64,000 nt of DNA from Paenibacillus pinihumi DSM 23905 = JCM 16419 (GCF_000422505.1 NZ_KE383867.1:1-64000), one strand, 5' to 3'. Shown: positions 41,752 through 51,307, counted from the first letter of the stretch. Notes: a model not told the origin generated them from the letters alone. Numbers and translations: made by a program.

Positions 41752-42783
41752 ATGACAATCGGAGCCCGAGTGCTAAAAACCGGACTGGCGGTTGCCCTGG
41801 CGATATTTGTAAGCGAACTGCTCGGCTTCAGTTCTCCGCTTATTGCAGCGGTGGCGGCAATCTTTACGATTCAGCCGTCTATATATCGGTCATGGAAACA
41901 AATACTTGATCAGCTTCAAGCCAATCTGATTGGCGCAGCTATTGCGCTCACAGCCGTCTATTTAATAGGCAGTACGGCAATTGCCGTCGGGCTTGTATGT
42001 ATTCTGGTCATTATTATTACGATTCGTCTCAAAATGGAAAGCGCCATCGGCTTGACGCTGGTGACAGTCGTAGCCGTCATGGAGGCTCATTCCGGCGGAT
42101 GGTGGTATGCCATTCTCCGGCTTGCGATGGTGCTTACAGGAATGGGGGCGGCCTTTGCAGTCAATGTGCTGCTGTTTCCGCCGCGGCCAAGACGGCAATT
42201 CAACGAGCAGGTGCATGAAGCCTTTAATCGAATGTCCCTTTTGCTTCGGACAGCGATCTCCAATGAGATGAAGGAGCAGGTGTACAGTAAGGAAAAGGAG
42301 AAGCTTCATACGACACTGCGCAAGCTGGAAGAACGGTACAGGCTGTTTGAGGAGGAGCGCGCAGTGACCGCAAGCAGCAAGCAGAGCCGGGGCAGGCAGC
42401 TGCTTGTATCCAAGCAAATGATCAAGTCTCTGCAAAAGGGAATGGATTTGCTGGATGTGGTAGAGGAACATTATTTCGGGGCTCCGGGTGCGGAGGAATG
42501 GGCGGCCCGCTTTGACCGACAGATTGAAGCGTGGACGAAATACCATGAGCAAATCCTGCTTAAGGCTGAAGGCAAAATGAAATCAGGGATGACCATTTTG
42601 CCGGATGAACAGGAGGATGACAGCTTCCGTTCCGAGCTGCTTTGCTTTATACACAATCAGCCGGACGGGCGCAAGCCCTTTGTATTTGTCGGCGCATCGC
42701 TGATGGAATATGCGTATCATCTGCGCAGGCTGGATAAGCTGATTGAGCAGGTTAATCAGCGTGCAATGCCAGAAGAAGACTAG
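41752..42783 (+). CDS. Aromatic-acid-exporter-like membrane protein (DUF939/YqjA)
   Basis: 343 aa. Four or five membrane helices in the first 145 residues (VAAIFTIQPSIYRSWKQIL, then NLIGAAIALTAVYLIGS) match the ArAE_1/DUF939 family. A cytosolic helical domain with long charged coils follows. Proposed substrates are organic anions, but none is proven for this branch. AGGAGG lies 11 bases before the ATG. It follows the kinase gene by 56 nt and ends at a strong terminator, so the two could share a transcript. Confidence 0.83.
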   Translation: MTIGARVLKTGLAVALAIFVSELLGFSSPLIAAVAAIFTIQPSIYRSWKQILDQLQANLIGAAIALTAVYLIGSTAIAVGLVCILVIIITIRLKMESAIGLTLVTVVAVMEAHSGGWWYAILRLAMVLTGMGAAFAVNVLLFPPRPRRQFNEQVHEAFNRMSLLLRTAISNEMKEQVYSKEKEKLHTTLRKLEERYRLFEEERAVTASSKQSRGRQLLVSKQMIKSLQKGMDLLDVVEEHYFGAPGAEEWAARFDRQIEAWTKYHEQILLKAEGKMKSGMTILPDEQEDDSFRSELLCFIHNQPDGRKPFVFVGASLMEYAYHLRRLDKLIEQVNQRAMPEED

Positions 42784-42829
42784 TTCTTCAAAAACCAACT
42801 GTTCGAGAGCAGCTTCTTCTATATAAGCA

Positions 42830-42868
42830 AACCCCGGAACTGCGGTAAGCGCGGTTCCGGGGTTCTTT
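42830..42868 (+). terminator. Bidirectional terminator
   Basis: Perfect stem AACCCCGGAAC / GTTCCGGGGTT with a 13-nt loop, T-rich on the right and A-rich on the left. Lies between convergent genes. Confidence 0.9.
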
Positions 42869-42871
42869 GCC

Positions 42872-43156
42872 TTATCTGTCGCCCCGTTTCAGATGACGGC
42901 GCGGATGTGTAATTTTGAATTCCTTCTCGGAATCCTTTTTTGGCACAAGCCGCGGGTCCGTTTCCCCGTCATGATGGTTATCGAAATGATATTGGGTCAG
43001 TTTCCACTCTGTTGAGCCCATAATCAGATCGGCAGGGAAGGTATCGCCACGGTTCAATTCCTGCTCGCGTCCAGCTTCATTTTCATAGACACCGTCAACC
43101 TCGACTTTTTCTCCTGTGACCGGCTCCATATCATAATGATTTACTTTCCTGCTCAT
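42872..43156 (-). CDS. Small hydrophilic protein, possibly YjzC-like
   Basis: 94 aa, very charged, no signal or membrane segment. The stretch VDGVYENEAGREQELNRGDT then FPADLIMGSTEWKL resembles the short YjzC-type proteins of Bacilli, though I am not sure of the family. The C-terminus is His/Arg-rich. GGAGG precedes the ATG at 43156. Followed upstream on the same strand by another small hydrophilic gene. Confidence 0.6.
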   Translation of the reverse strand: MSRKVNHYDMEPVTGEKVEVDGVYENEAGREQELNRGDTFPADLIMGSTEWKLTQYHFDNHHDGETDPRLVPKKDSEKEFKITHPRRHLKRGDR

Positions 43157-43189
43157 GATAGCCTCCTTGTGGGTAGAATGAAGTCAGCT

Positions 43190-43333
43190 TTATAAGCCAT
43201 GCTTGGGGACAGCAGCACGGTCAGCCTCAGATTGCAGACGGTTGGCCTCTTCCTTGCTGACCTTGTTGCGGTCTGCGAGGGACTGGGCTTTACTGGCGGC
43301 TTGCTGTTTATGGGATGGAAACGTGCCTGACAT
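43190..43333 (-). CDS. Small hydrophilic protein, 47 aa
   Basis: Starts at ATG 43333 behind GGAGGAGATTGGC. The sequence is helical and rich in Ala, Lys, Gln and Glu, opening MSGTFPSHKQQAASKAQSLA. No family recognised; the composition is like small stress or spore-associated proteins. The intact frame and strong ribosome-binding site support it. Confidence 0.6.
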   Translation of the reverse strand: MSGTFPSHKQQAASKAQSLADRNKVSKEEANRLQSEADRAAVPKHGL

Positions 43334-43439
43334 GCCAATCTCCTCCTTATCATGGGCATATGCTTATTAATAAGTTGCCTCAATAGCGTTCCACGAGGCA
43401 AAGCAACCTATGTACGGGAAGCAGTGGCAGCATCAGCAG

Positions 43440-44042
43440 TCAGGTTTGAAACCGTGTCTCCAGCCGTTTGCCGAGCAGCCACATCAGGACCAGGCCGGTA
43501 ACAGCGAGTGCAATCCGCCATGGCGCATCGAATACATTGGAAATATTAAAGCTCAGCAAGGAAACAGTAGTAATCATGACACCTTTGCCCATTAGTATGG
43601 CCGTTACAAACGTGCGAAACGGGACTTTTGTCAGCCCGGATGCGATATTAATAAGGACAGAAGGAGAGAAAGGGAAGCAGGCGAGAATGAAAATGGGTGT
43701 AAAGCCGCGTTTTTCAATCCAGTTAAAAAATTTCGCACTGGCCGGGAATTTGCGCTGCAGCCAGCCCTTAAAGCCGCCGCCCAGCTTGCGGGAAAGCCAG
43801 AACACCAGAATACAGCCGCAGCACACACCGGCCCATGAATATAGAATGCCAAGACCGAGTCCATAAATATTCGCGTTCGCCGCAATAATAAGCAGCAGCG
43901 GCAGGAAAGGCAGCAAGGACTCCAGAAAAGGTGCTGCGATGCCTGGAATCGGCCCGAGCGCTGAAAAGCTTTCCAGATATTGTTGAAGCTGCTCCGGCCT
44001 CATTTGCTGGACTTGGTCGATCCACTCTTTAATTTGACTCAC
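43440..44042 (-). CDS. TVP38/TMEM64-family (VTT domain) membrane protein
   Basis: 200 aa with about five membrane segments. The VTT (SNARE_assoc) signature is visible: GLGLGILYSWAGVCCGCILV, FWLSRKLGG, RGFTPIFILACFPFSPSVLI NIASGL. DedA/TVP38-type proteins are linked to lipid scrambling and membrane homeostasis; the activity of this member is not known. It lies 18 nt from the MFS gene on the same strand and is probably co-transcribed. Confidence 0.87.
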   Translation of the reverse strand: MSQIKEWIDQVQQMRPEQLQQYLESFSALGPIPGIAAPFLESLLPFLPLLLIIAANANIYGLGLGILYSWAGVCCGCILVFWLSRKLGGGFKGWLQRKFPASAKFFNWIEKRGFTPIFILACFPFSPSVLINIASGLTKVPFRTFVTAILMGKGVMITTVSLLSFNISNVFDAPWRIALAVTGLVLMWLLGKRLETRFQT

Positions 44043-44060
44043 GCATACCTAACTCCATTC

Positions 44061-45257
44061 CTACCTAGAATTTTGTTCTTGATGGCCCTCGAAGGCCCGG
44101 AAAGGGAACCATAAATAAAACAGTCCGATAATACCGAACAAGATGGCGCTAATCATGACCACGGATGTTTCTCCATTGGCTGATGCCAGCATGCCGCCCA
44201 GAACAGGGCCTATCATAACGCCAATGCCTTCAATGGTGGAGAAAACACCCCACCCGAGTCCCTGCTGGGAAGGAGGCACATAGGACGCCAGCAGCGCGTT
44301 CCAGGCAGGAAGCAGCGCCGCATAGGATAGCCCCAATATGGCTGCAAGTACGATACATTCCCAAATCGGCGGCTTCCAGGTCAGCATGTAGACCGTGATG
44401 GCAAATAGTGAAAACCCGAGCACCAAAAACCACTTTTTGCCGCCAAGCTTGTCAGCAAGTTTCCCCATCGGCATGAGCCCGAGGACGGTGCACAGCCCGC
44501 CGGCCATCAAAATAAAAGAATACTGGGTATTCGTAATCCCGAGCTGCTTGTTGGCGAAGCTTGGCAAAATCGGTACCAGCATACTGGCTCCGGTCGTCTG
44601 CAGGATCATTCCCGGCAGCAGCAGCTTCATTTGTTTAAGTTTTTCCTTCAAGATCACAACCTGTTCCTTGAACGGAATCTGCTGGACCTTGCGCAAAGTC
44701 TTGTTGCTGATCATGAGTGCCAGCAGCCATGCCAGCAGAGAAAGGCCGGCCAGCAGATAAAAAGTAAAGGCCGGACTGAAATCGAGCAACATATTGCATA
44801 CGACAGGTCCTGCACCGAGTCCGATAAACCATAGCGTGTATAAATAGCCCATTTGCGTGGCGCGATGTTCCTCCGTCACTTTGGTCAGGCAGACAATCCA
44901 CACCGGCGAGATGCCAATTCCGTAAATGGCCGAGGCTGCGATGAACAGGAAAGGAAGCCCCGCGAAACCGAGAATAATGACGCCGGCCAGACAAATGAGC
45001 AGTCCCAGATGGACCACGAACCGGACGGAGAACCGATCGAGCAGGTAGCCGATCATTAGCTTGAGACCCGTATCCGTCAAATAGTGCGCCGTAATCGCAA
45101 TCCCGATAATATCCAGCGATAATCCGAGCTGCTTGGCCCCATAGATGGGCAGAAAGCTGATCAGCATGGCCCCGCGGACAAATTCGACGAGCAGCACAAT
45201 AGCCGAGAGCAGCAGCATTTCAGGACCAAACCAGCTGTTGCGGTTTAATTTTAGCAT
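44061..45257 (-). CDS. MFS transporter
   Basis: 398 aa with 12 predicted membrane helices. The MFS signature between helices 2 and 3 appears as DTGLKLMIGYLLDRFSVRF, and the half-repeat one as GLMPMGKLADKLGGKKWF. Substrate unknown; drug efflux is common in this branch. The ATG at 45257 has AAAGGAG about ten bases upstream; the frame is open to 45317. It precedes the VTT-domain gene and diverges from the aldo/keto reductase. Confidence 0.88.
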   Translation of the reverse strand: MLKLNRNSWFGPEMLLLSAIVLLVEFVRGAMLISFLPIYGAKQLGLSLDIIGIAITAHYLTDTGLKLMIGYLLDRFSVRFVVHLGLLICLAGVIILGFAGLPFLFIAASAIYGIGISPVWIVCLTKVTEEHRATQMGYLYTLWFIGLGAGPVVCNMLLDFSPAFTFYLLAGLSLLAWLLALMISNKTLRKVQQIPFKEQVVILKEKLKQMKLLLPGMILQTTGASMLVPILPSFANKQLGITNTQYSFILMAGGLCTVLGLMPMGKLADKLGGKKWFLVLGFSLFAITVYMLTWKPPIWECIVLAAILGLSYAALLPAWNALLASYVPPSQQGLGWGVFSTIEGIGVMIGPVLGGMLASANGETSVVMISAILFGIIGLFYLWFPFRAFEGHQEQNSR

Positions 45258-45435
45258 GAGTAGAGAACTCCTTTGCTCTGGGGAGCTAATCGTTTTTTGT
45301 ACATAGCCGGGACCCATAAAAATAAAAACGTATCCCTTTTCTTATTAGTTTCACCATTATTAACAATTTTTAAAGAATGCCTTATCCGGAATTCTGCCAT
45401 AAATCATGAATTAGCCGGAGGCGGGTCAAGCTTTT

Positions 45436-45456
45436 CTCTATTTAATAGAGTATAAT
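45436..45456 (+). promoter_or_regulatory. Palindromic operator abutting a -10 box
   Basis: CTCTATT-T-AATAGAG (45436-45450) is a perfect 7-1-7 palindrome directly followed by TATAAT (45451-45456), 119 bp before the aldo/keto reductase start. The site fills the promoter spacer, as for a repressor such as MarR/HxlR types. No such regulator gene is in the window. Confidence 0.5.
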
Positions 45457-45574
45457 GGAATAACATGGATGGTGAAAAGAGGCTGGACAAGCTGTGAAGC
45501 TCTGTATCGGTATATTGCGCCTTTCTATGTAAACCCTTTTTTGAATTTGAATTTCAAAAGCAAAGGAGTAGAGG

Positions 45575-46555
45575 ATGACCATGCAATATACTACATTAGG
45601 CCGTTCGGGCTTAAAGGTAAGCCGTCTTTGTTTGGGTACGATGAATTTTGGAGTTGATACATCAGAAGAGGATGCTTTCCGCATTATGGATGCGGCGCTT
45701 GACGCGGGCATTAATTTTTTTGATACTGCGAATATATATGGCTGGGGCGATAATGCCGGGAAGACGGAGAAAATTATTGGCCGCTGGTTCAAGCAAGGGG
45801 GAGGCCGCCGCGCCAAGACGGTGCTTGCAACCAAGTTCTACGGGGATATGAATGACAAGGATGACGGCCCGAACAGCGGTCCGGGATTATCAGCTTACAA
45901 ACTGCGCCGCCATCTGGAAGACTCATTGAAGCGGCTGAAAACCGATCATATTGAGCTTTACCAGATGCATCACGTCGACCGCAGCGTGAATTGGAATGAA
46001 CTGTGGGGCGCCTTCGAGATCGCGGCTGCACAGGGGAAAATCGGCTATGTCGGCTCCAGCAACTTTGCAGGCTGGGACTTGGCGGTTGCCCAGGGTGAAG
46101 CGAAGTCGCGCGGGAATCTTGGCCTCGTATCCGAGCAGCACAAGTATAATCTGCTGTGCAGATTGCCTGAGCTGGAGGTGCTCCCGGCTGCGGAAAACCT
46201 CGGTATCGGCATTATTCCATGGAGTCCGCTCGACGGGGGATTGCTGGCAGGCAACCATCGCGGCGGCGGAGGCCGGAGAAGCGGCGATGCCAATCGTCTT
46301 GAAAAGCATGCCGCACAGCTCGAAGCGTTCAGCAAGCTGTGTGACGAGCTGGGTGAGCGTGAAGATACAGTAGCGCTGGCATGGCTGTTGGCAAATCCGG
46401 CTGTGACCGCACCAATTATTGGTGCACGCACGCTGGAGCAATTTGAGCGTTCGCTCAAAGCGGTAGAGCTCAAGCTGGATGAACACACCCTGAAGCGTCT
46501 GGATGAAATTTTTCCGGGTCCCGGCGGTGCTGCGCCTAACGCATACGCATGGTAA
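45575..46555 (+). CDS. Aldo/keto reductase
   Basis: 326 aa, complete (beta/alpha)8 NADPH-dependent oxidoreductase. The catalytic tetrad region is present: Asp in FFDTANIYGWG, the Tyr in that stretch, Lys in LATKFYGD and His in YQMHHVD. The C-terminal cofactor segment APIIGARTLEQFE follows. Substrate unknown; YghZ/YhdN-type enzymes reduce aldehydes. AAAGGAG and GAGG precede the ATG pair at 45575/45581. Expression is probably controlled at the palindrome at 45436. Confidence 0.92.
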   Translation: MTMQYTTLGRSGLKVSRLCLGTMNFGVDTSEEDAFRIMDAALDAGINFFDTANIYGWGDNAGKTEKIIGRWFKQGGGRRAKTVLATKFYGDMNDKDDGPNSGPGLSAYKLRRHLEDSLKRLKTDHIELYQMHHVDRSVNWNELWGAFEIAAAQGKIGYVGSSNFAGWDLAVAQGEAKSRGNLGLVSEQHKYNLLCRLPELEVLPAAENLGIGIIPWSPLDGGLLAGNHRGGGGRRSGDANRLEKHAAQLEAFSKLCDELGEREDTVALAWLLANPAVTAPIIGARTLEQFERSLKAVELKLDEHTLKRLDEIFPGPGGAAPNAYAW

Positions 46556-46573
46556 GGTTGCGTTACAATATAT

Positions 46574-46645
46574 AAAAGAAACCGTTTCTCGTCATTTGGC
46601 AGCAGCTTTATGCTTCCAAATATATCGGGTAACGGTTTCTTTTTT
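46574..46645. terminator. Bidirectional terminator between akr and ilvA
   Basis: AAAAGAAACCGTT (46574-46586) pairs with AACGGTTTCTTTT (46631-46643) around a long loop; A- and T-runs at the ends serve both strands. Confidence 0.75.
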
Positions 46646-46680
46646 AGTTTGAGGGTTGTATTGCTTCCCGCCTGCCCGAA

Positions 46681-47946
46681 TTAAATCAGCAGATTGAACA
46701 GCAGCGGATCTTTATTTAGCTCGATGTAATGCAAGCCCTTGGCATTCATGCGGGCAATCAGCGGCTCGTAGTCGCATTTTTGTTTCAATTCAATGCCGAC
46801 AAGCGCCGGACCGTTATCCTTGTTCGTTTTCTTCGTATATTCAAACCGGGCAATATCATCATCCGGTCCAAGTACATCATCCAGAAATTCCCTCAAAGCC
46901 CCTGCACGCTGCGGGAAGTTCACCATAAAGTAATGCTTGAGCCCTTCATGAACCATGGAGCGTTCTTTGATCTCCTGCATCCGGTCGACATCATTATTGC
47001 CGCCGCTGATGACACAGACCACGGTTTTGCCTGCAATTTGATCACGGTACTGCTCCAATCCGGCTATTGCAGTAGCTCCGGCAGGCTCTGCGACAATCGC
47101 ATTTTCATTGTACAGGTCAAGCATTACGGTGCAGATTCTGCCCTCTGCAACATCAATGACATCACTAAGGCTGCTGTTGCAAAGGTCAAAGGTCAAATCG
47201 CCCACACGCTTGACTGCCGCCCCGTCTACAAACTTATCAATCTCTGCAAGCGGAGTTACTACTCCGGCAGCCCGGGATGCTTTCATGGAAGGCGCCCCTT
47301 CAGGCTCAACACCGATTAATTGAACTTCAGGCTTCACCATTTTCACATACGAGCCGATACCTGCTGCCAGACCGCCGCCACCGACGGTTACAAAGATATA
47401 GTCCGGCGTCTCTTCCGACTGCTCCAGGATTTCCATCCCGATGGTACCATTACCGGCGATAATCTTCGGGTCATCAAACGGATGAATGAACGGCATCTGT
47501 TCCCGCTCACTGGCAGCAATTGCCTCGGCATAGGCATCATCAAAGGTGTCTCCTACCAGAATGACTTCAACCATATCTCCGCCGAAAAATCTCACCTGAT
47601 GAACCTTTTGCCGCGGTGTTGTGCTAGGCATATAGATTTTGCCGGGAACGCCAAGCGTTTGACAGGAATAAGCCACGCCCTGCGCATGGTTGCCGGCACT
47701 GGCACAGACAACGCCTTTCAGCTCTTGAGAGGCCAACAGGGATTTCATTAGGTAATAGGCGCCACGGATTTTGAAGGAGCGGACAATCTGAAGATCCTCG
47801 CGCTTGAGCAGCACGCGGCAGCCATAGCGTTCAGACAGGACTCTGCTATGCTGAAGCGGGGTGCGGATAATGACATCTTTTAATAAATGCTGGGCGAATA
47901 CGATTTCTTCCAGCGTCACTTTTGGTTGTGTATACGGTTGATCCAT
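46681..47946 (-). CDS. ilvA: Threonine ammonia-lyase (IlvA)
   Basis: 421 aa. The PLP enzyme turns threonine into 2-oxobutanoate, the first step of isoleucine synthesis. The PLP Lys59 is in VRSFKIRGAY, the phosphate-binding loop is VTVGGGGLAAGIG, and GAPSMKASR follows. A C-terminal ACT-like domain (about 335-421, YFMVNFPQRAGALREFLDDV) is of the short single type found in Bacilli. GGAGGAAA precedes the ATG. A T-box leader upstream links expression to uncharged tRNA-Ile. Confidence 0.94.
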   Translation of the reverse strand: MDQPYTQPKVTLEEIVFAQHLLKDVIIRTPLQHSRVLSERYGCRVLLKREDLQIVRSFKIRGAYYLMKSLLASQELKGVVCASAGNHAQGVAYSCQTLGVPGKIYMPSTTPRQKVHQVRFFGGDMVEVILVGDTFDDAYAEAIAASEREQMPFIHPFDDPKIIAGNGTIGMEILEQSEETPDYIFVTVGGGGLAAGIGSYVKMVKPEVQLIGVEPEGAPSMKASRAAGVVTPLAEIDKFVDGAAVKRVGDLTFDLCNSSLSDVIDVAEGRICTVMLDLYNENAIVAEPAGATAIAGLEQYRDQIAGKTVVCVISGGNNDVDRMQEIKERSMVHEGLKHYFMVNFPQRAGALREFLDDVLGPDDDIARFEYTKKTNKDNGPALVGIELKQKCDYEPLIARMNAKGLHYIELNKDPLLFNLLI

Positions 47947-47964
47947 GAAGATTTCCTCCTGCCA

Positions 47965-48304
47965 TATAAAAATAAAAAATCCCGTCCCTCTTAAGGGACG
48001 AGATTGAATGCTCGCGTTACCACCCTGGTTCCACCACAGTCCCAGACAGTATGCCGGGGCCGCTTCGGCTCTTTAGCACGTACATGCATACGTGCTCCTG
48101 CTAACGGTGGAGGTCCGTCCGCGGCTTACTTCCAGAGAATGCACAGCAGCGCTGCAAGCAACGATTTGCTTTCCTCAGTTTCAGTACGGATTCTCAGGGA
48201 GGATATTCATCTGCCTGCAACCGCCGGGTTTCAGCTTGACCGGCTCTCTGTGGATTGCATGGGGGCATGACGTTTTTTGTTCCCGTCAATGAATGTAGTG
48301 ATTT
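47965..48304 (-). ncRNA. T-box leader of ilvA, isoleucine-type
   Basis: On the minus strand the 14-nt T-box element reads AGGGTGGTAACGCG (complement of 48013-48026). It is followed by a terminator CGTCCCTT-AA-GAGGGACG and a T-run (about 47966-48003). Stem I contains the specifier loop with GAATATCCTCC, where ATC (48204-48202) is an isoleucine codon. Uncharged tRNA-Ile should stabilise the antiterminator and turn on ilvA. Confidence 0.9.
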
Positions 48305-48310
48305 ACACCT

Positions 48311-48339
48311 TTTATACTCCTGTCCGGCGTAAAAGTCAA
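48311..48339 (-). promoter_or_regulatory. ilvA T-box promoter
   Basis: Minus-strand TTGACT (48339-48334), 17-bp spacer, TATAAA (48316-48311); transcription should start near 48304. Confidence 0.8.
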
Positions 48340-48466
48340 CTCTTTTATTGAGAACCATACTCATTTAGAAGAAAAGCTATAGTCATGAAATCATGTGAAG
48401 ACGATTTATATGACGGCAAAAAAGGGAGGCTTCATGATCCAATCCAGCTCACCCTGAAGTGAGGCT

Positions 48467-49540
48467 TTATTCCTTATGATTGAGTATAGCTTTTAATTGT
48501 GTGATTACACGATCCATTTGCTCGTTGGTGCCGATTGAAATCCGCAGTTTATCCCGGAGCCGGTCGGCATTGAAATAGCGGACATATATTTCTTGCTCCA
48601 TGAGCCGCTCTGTCCATTCAAAGGCAGTTAACCGGCTGTCTGCAGGAGGCGTACACAGGACAAAATTGGTCTGTGACGGGAAGACTGTAAAGCCAAGTTC
48701 CGCAAGCTGCCTGCTGAATGCATCTCTCGTTTGGCGAACAGCAGCCGCACTGCTCTTCATATATTGCTGATCCTTCAATGCAGCCAGTGCTAAACGCTGG
48801 GTAAGTGTATTCAAATGATAGCTGTTGCGCCCCTTGTCGAACGCTGAAATAAGGGAGCTGTTGCCGAGTACATAGCCAACACGGCCGCCGCATAGCGCAT
48901 ACGCTTTGGAGAAGGTCCGCATCACAAGCAAATTGGGCAATTCACGGATGAGCGGAATGACAGACTCATCGGTTTCTACGAATTCCATATAGGCTTCATC
49001 TACCACAACAAGCCCGTCAAACCCTCTGGCAAGCCGCTCTACCTCGGATGCAGGCAGCAGCAGGCCGGTAGGGGCGTTGGGATTGACCAGTACGATGGCG
49101 TCAGCATTACAAGCCAGCAACTGATCGATATCGATAGAGAAGTCTTCTGCCGTCGGCATCCGGATCACTTCCGACTGGAAGCTTGCAGCTACATTCTCAT
49201 ACAAGGCAAAGGAAGGGTATGGAATGGCAACACGGCGCTGCTCGCCGATCAAGGTTCTGAACAAGAGGCCAATCAGCTCACTGGAGCCGTTGCCGCAAAA
49301 GACCTGGCTGCTCTCAACCTCGTACAGATCGGCCAATGCCTGTCTTAGCTCTGTACATTGCGGGTCCGGGTAGCAGTGCAGGATGTCGGCGGGTGTATGC
49401 TGCAAGGCAGCAAGGACTTCTGGCGAAGGCGGATAAGGACTTTCGTTCAGGTGGATACGGATGGCCCGTTCATGATCCTTAGGCATTGCGCCGGATTTAT
49501 AGGGCTCAAGCTTGTCTATATGAGGCAGTACATAGTTCAT
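48467..49540 (-). CDS. hisC: Histidinol-phosphate aminotransferase (HisC-type)
   Basis: 357 aa, class II PLP aminotransferase. Family features are IRIHLNESPYPPSPEV, FCGNGSSELIGLLFRTL, VNPNAPTGLLLP, DEAYMEF, and the PLP lysine in RTFSKAYALCGGRVGY. It converts imidazole-acetol phosphate to histidinol phosphate; many Bacilli also use it for aromatic amino acids. The ATG at 49540 has GAAGGAGG upstream; the frame is open to 49651. It stands outside a his operon and is divergent from a MocR-type regulator, which may control it. Confidence 0.87.
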   Translation of the reverse strand: MNYVLPHIDKLEPYKSGAMPKDHERAIRIHLNESPYPPSPEVLAALQHTPADILHCYPDPQCTELRQALADLYEVESSQVFCGNGSSELIGLLFRTLIGEQRRVAIPYPSFALYENVAASFQSEVIRMPTAEDFSIDIDQLLACNADAIVLVNPNAPTGLLLPASEVERLARGFDGLVVVDEAYMEFVETDESVIPLIRELPNLLVMRTFSKAYALCGGRVGYVLGNSSLISAFDKGRNSYHLNTLTQRLALAALKDQQYMKSSAAAVRQTRDAFSRQLAELGFTVFPSQTNFVLCTPPADSRLTAFEWTERLMEQEIYVRYFNADRLRDKLRISIGTNEQMDRVITQLKAILNHKE

Positions 49541-49676
49541 AGCAATTCCTCCTTCTGAAATAAGGTGATAGCGGCCGGCTGGCCTCAATGTTAAGATAAA
49601 TACTAACGGATAATTGACATTATTAAAATATACAGAAATGCAATAAATCAAATGACAGATAAAGAGGGGATTACAA

Positions 49677-51122
49677 ATGCTCGAGATTACACCTTCCCTG
49701 CAAGAGAACGGGGCAGAGCCGTTATTTATGCAGCTGTACCGCTATCTGCGGGAAGAATTGCTCAAGGGCAATATCCCGTCCGGCACAAGGCTGCCCTCCA
49801 TACGAACGCTGGCCGGGCATTTGCAGCTAAGCCGGACACCGGTCGCTCTGGCATATGAGCAGCTGCTTGCAGAAGGATTTATCGAAAGCAGGCCGCGCAG
49901 CGGCTATTTTGCGGCTGTACTGAAGACCAACGGTACCGGAACTGACGCTGGCAGAGGGGCTGCGCCCGCACTGTCAACGCTTCCGCCGAGAGCGTATCAT
50001 GCGCCTCACCATGAACAGCCGGCCTTTGATTTTGGGTATGGCAGCGTAGATATCGGGCAGTTCCCGATTACGAAATGGAGAAGATGGATGAACCGCTGCA
50101 TCCAGCAGGAGGGCGGCCGTCTGCTGCTCTACGGTGAGCTCCAGGGAGAGGAGGAGCTGAGGGAAGAGATTGCCGCTTATCTGCATCAAACCCGCGGCGT
50201 CCGCTGTCTCCCCGAGCAAATTATTGTTGGCGCGGGGACGTATCATTCTCTTGATCTGCTGTTCCAGCTGCTGGCGGAAGACGTGAACCGGATGGCGGCG
50301 GAGGAAGCGGTCAATGACGGGGTGAAGGCGTTGCTTGGACGATTCCGCTACCCGTGCATTCCGCTGCGGCTGGAGAAGGATGGTGTCAGTATTGAAGATG
50401 TCAAGCAAAGCGGTGCGCAGGCAGTATATGTGACCCCTTCGCATCAGTTTCCATTCGGCATGACCCTGTCAGCAGGCAAAAGAATGGAGCTGCTGCAGTG
50501 GGCGCAGCAGACAGGCGGGTATATCATTGAAAATGATTATGACGGGGAATTCCGCTATGGAGGCCGTCCAATCCCTTCTCTGCAAAGTATGGATGAGCAT
50601 GGGCGGGTGATTTATATCGGCACCTTCTCGAAAATATTGACACCTTCCTTGCGGATCAGCTATATGGTGCTCCCGTTTCCGCTGCTCCAGCGGTTTCACA
50701 GCCCAGGCCATACCTATGACCAGTTGGCATCGCCGATTTTCCAGCATACGCTGTATCACTTTATGAAATCAGGGGAGCTGTCCCGCCACATCCGCAAAAT
50801 GCGGACGCTGTACCAGCACAAGCAGCAGGCTTTGCTTGGACATATTCGCAGGCTGATGGGAGACCAGGCGGAAATCATCGGGGCAGGTTCAGGACTGCAT
50901 ATTCTGCTTCGTCTGTCTCCGGAACGTGAAGAGGAGGAGATGATCCGCTCAGCCGGGCTGGCAGGGGTAAGGGTCTACCCCATCTCGGTCTATGCGCTTG
51001 ATCCGGCGCATGCTCCGTCTTCTACGGTTATGCTTGGCTATGGAGGCTTGTCCGCACAGCAGATTGAAGCTGGCATTGAGCGGCTGGCTGCTGCATGGTT
51101 TGGACAGAAACCGGAGGGCTGA
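49677..51122 (+). CDS. MocR-family (GntR-aminotransferase) transcription regulator
   Basis: 481 aa. An N-terminal GntR winged helix (about 12-80, SGTRLPSIRTLAGHLQLSRT) is joined to a fold-type I aminotransferase-like domain. The PLP-binding Lys is in GTFSKILTPSLR, and NDYDGEFRYGG supplies the Asp. Such proteins sense PLP or amino compounds; PdxR, GabR and relatives are known examples. The divergent HisC-type gene is a plausible target besides itself. GAGGGG lies before the ATG. Confidence 0.9.
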   Translation: MLEITPSLQENGAEPLFMQLYRYLREELLKGNIPSGTRLPSIRTLAGHLQLSRTPVALAYEQLLAEGFIESRPRSGYFAAVLKTNGTGTDAGRGAAPALSTLPPRAYHAPHHEQPAFDFGYGSVDIGQFPITKWRRWMNRCIQQEGGRLLLYGELQGEEELREEIAAYLHQTRGVRCLPEQIIVGAGTYHSLDLLFQLLAEDVNRMAAEEAVNDGVKALLGRFRYPCIPLRLEKDGVSIEDVKQSGAQAVYVTPSHQFPFGMTLSAGKRMELLQWAQQTGGYIIENDYDGEFRYGGRPIPSLQSMDEHGRVIYIGTFSKILTPSLRISYMVLPFPLLQRFHSPGHTYDQLASPIFQHTLYHFMKSGELSRHIRKMRTLYQHKQQALLGHIRRLMGDQAEIIGAGSGLHILLRLSPEREEEEMIRSAGLAGVRVYPISVYALDPAHAPSSTVMLGYGGLSAQQIEAGIERLAAAWFGQKPEG

Positions 51123-51307
51123 TTCCTGATCTTTTCATCAGGAGCCGGCCTTGGATTTGGCTTCAAAATTGACTGTGACTAGCGGCAGCATGGTCATATT
51201 GTATCTGGTTTGTCTGCTGCGTCCAGTGAGCTGATTTCTCTTCCCTTCAAAGGTGGTCTGGGCTATAATCAGGTCATGTCCACGCACATCATGGGGGAGG
51301 ATTAACG

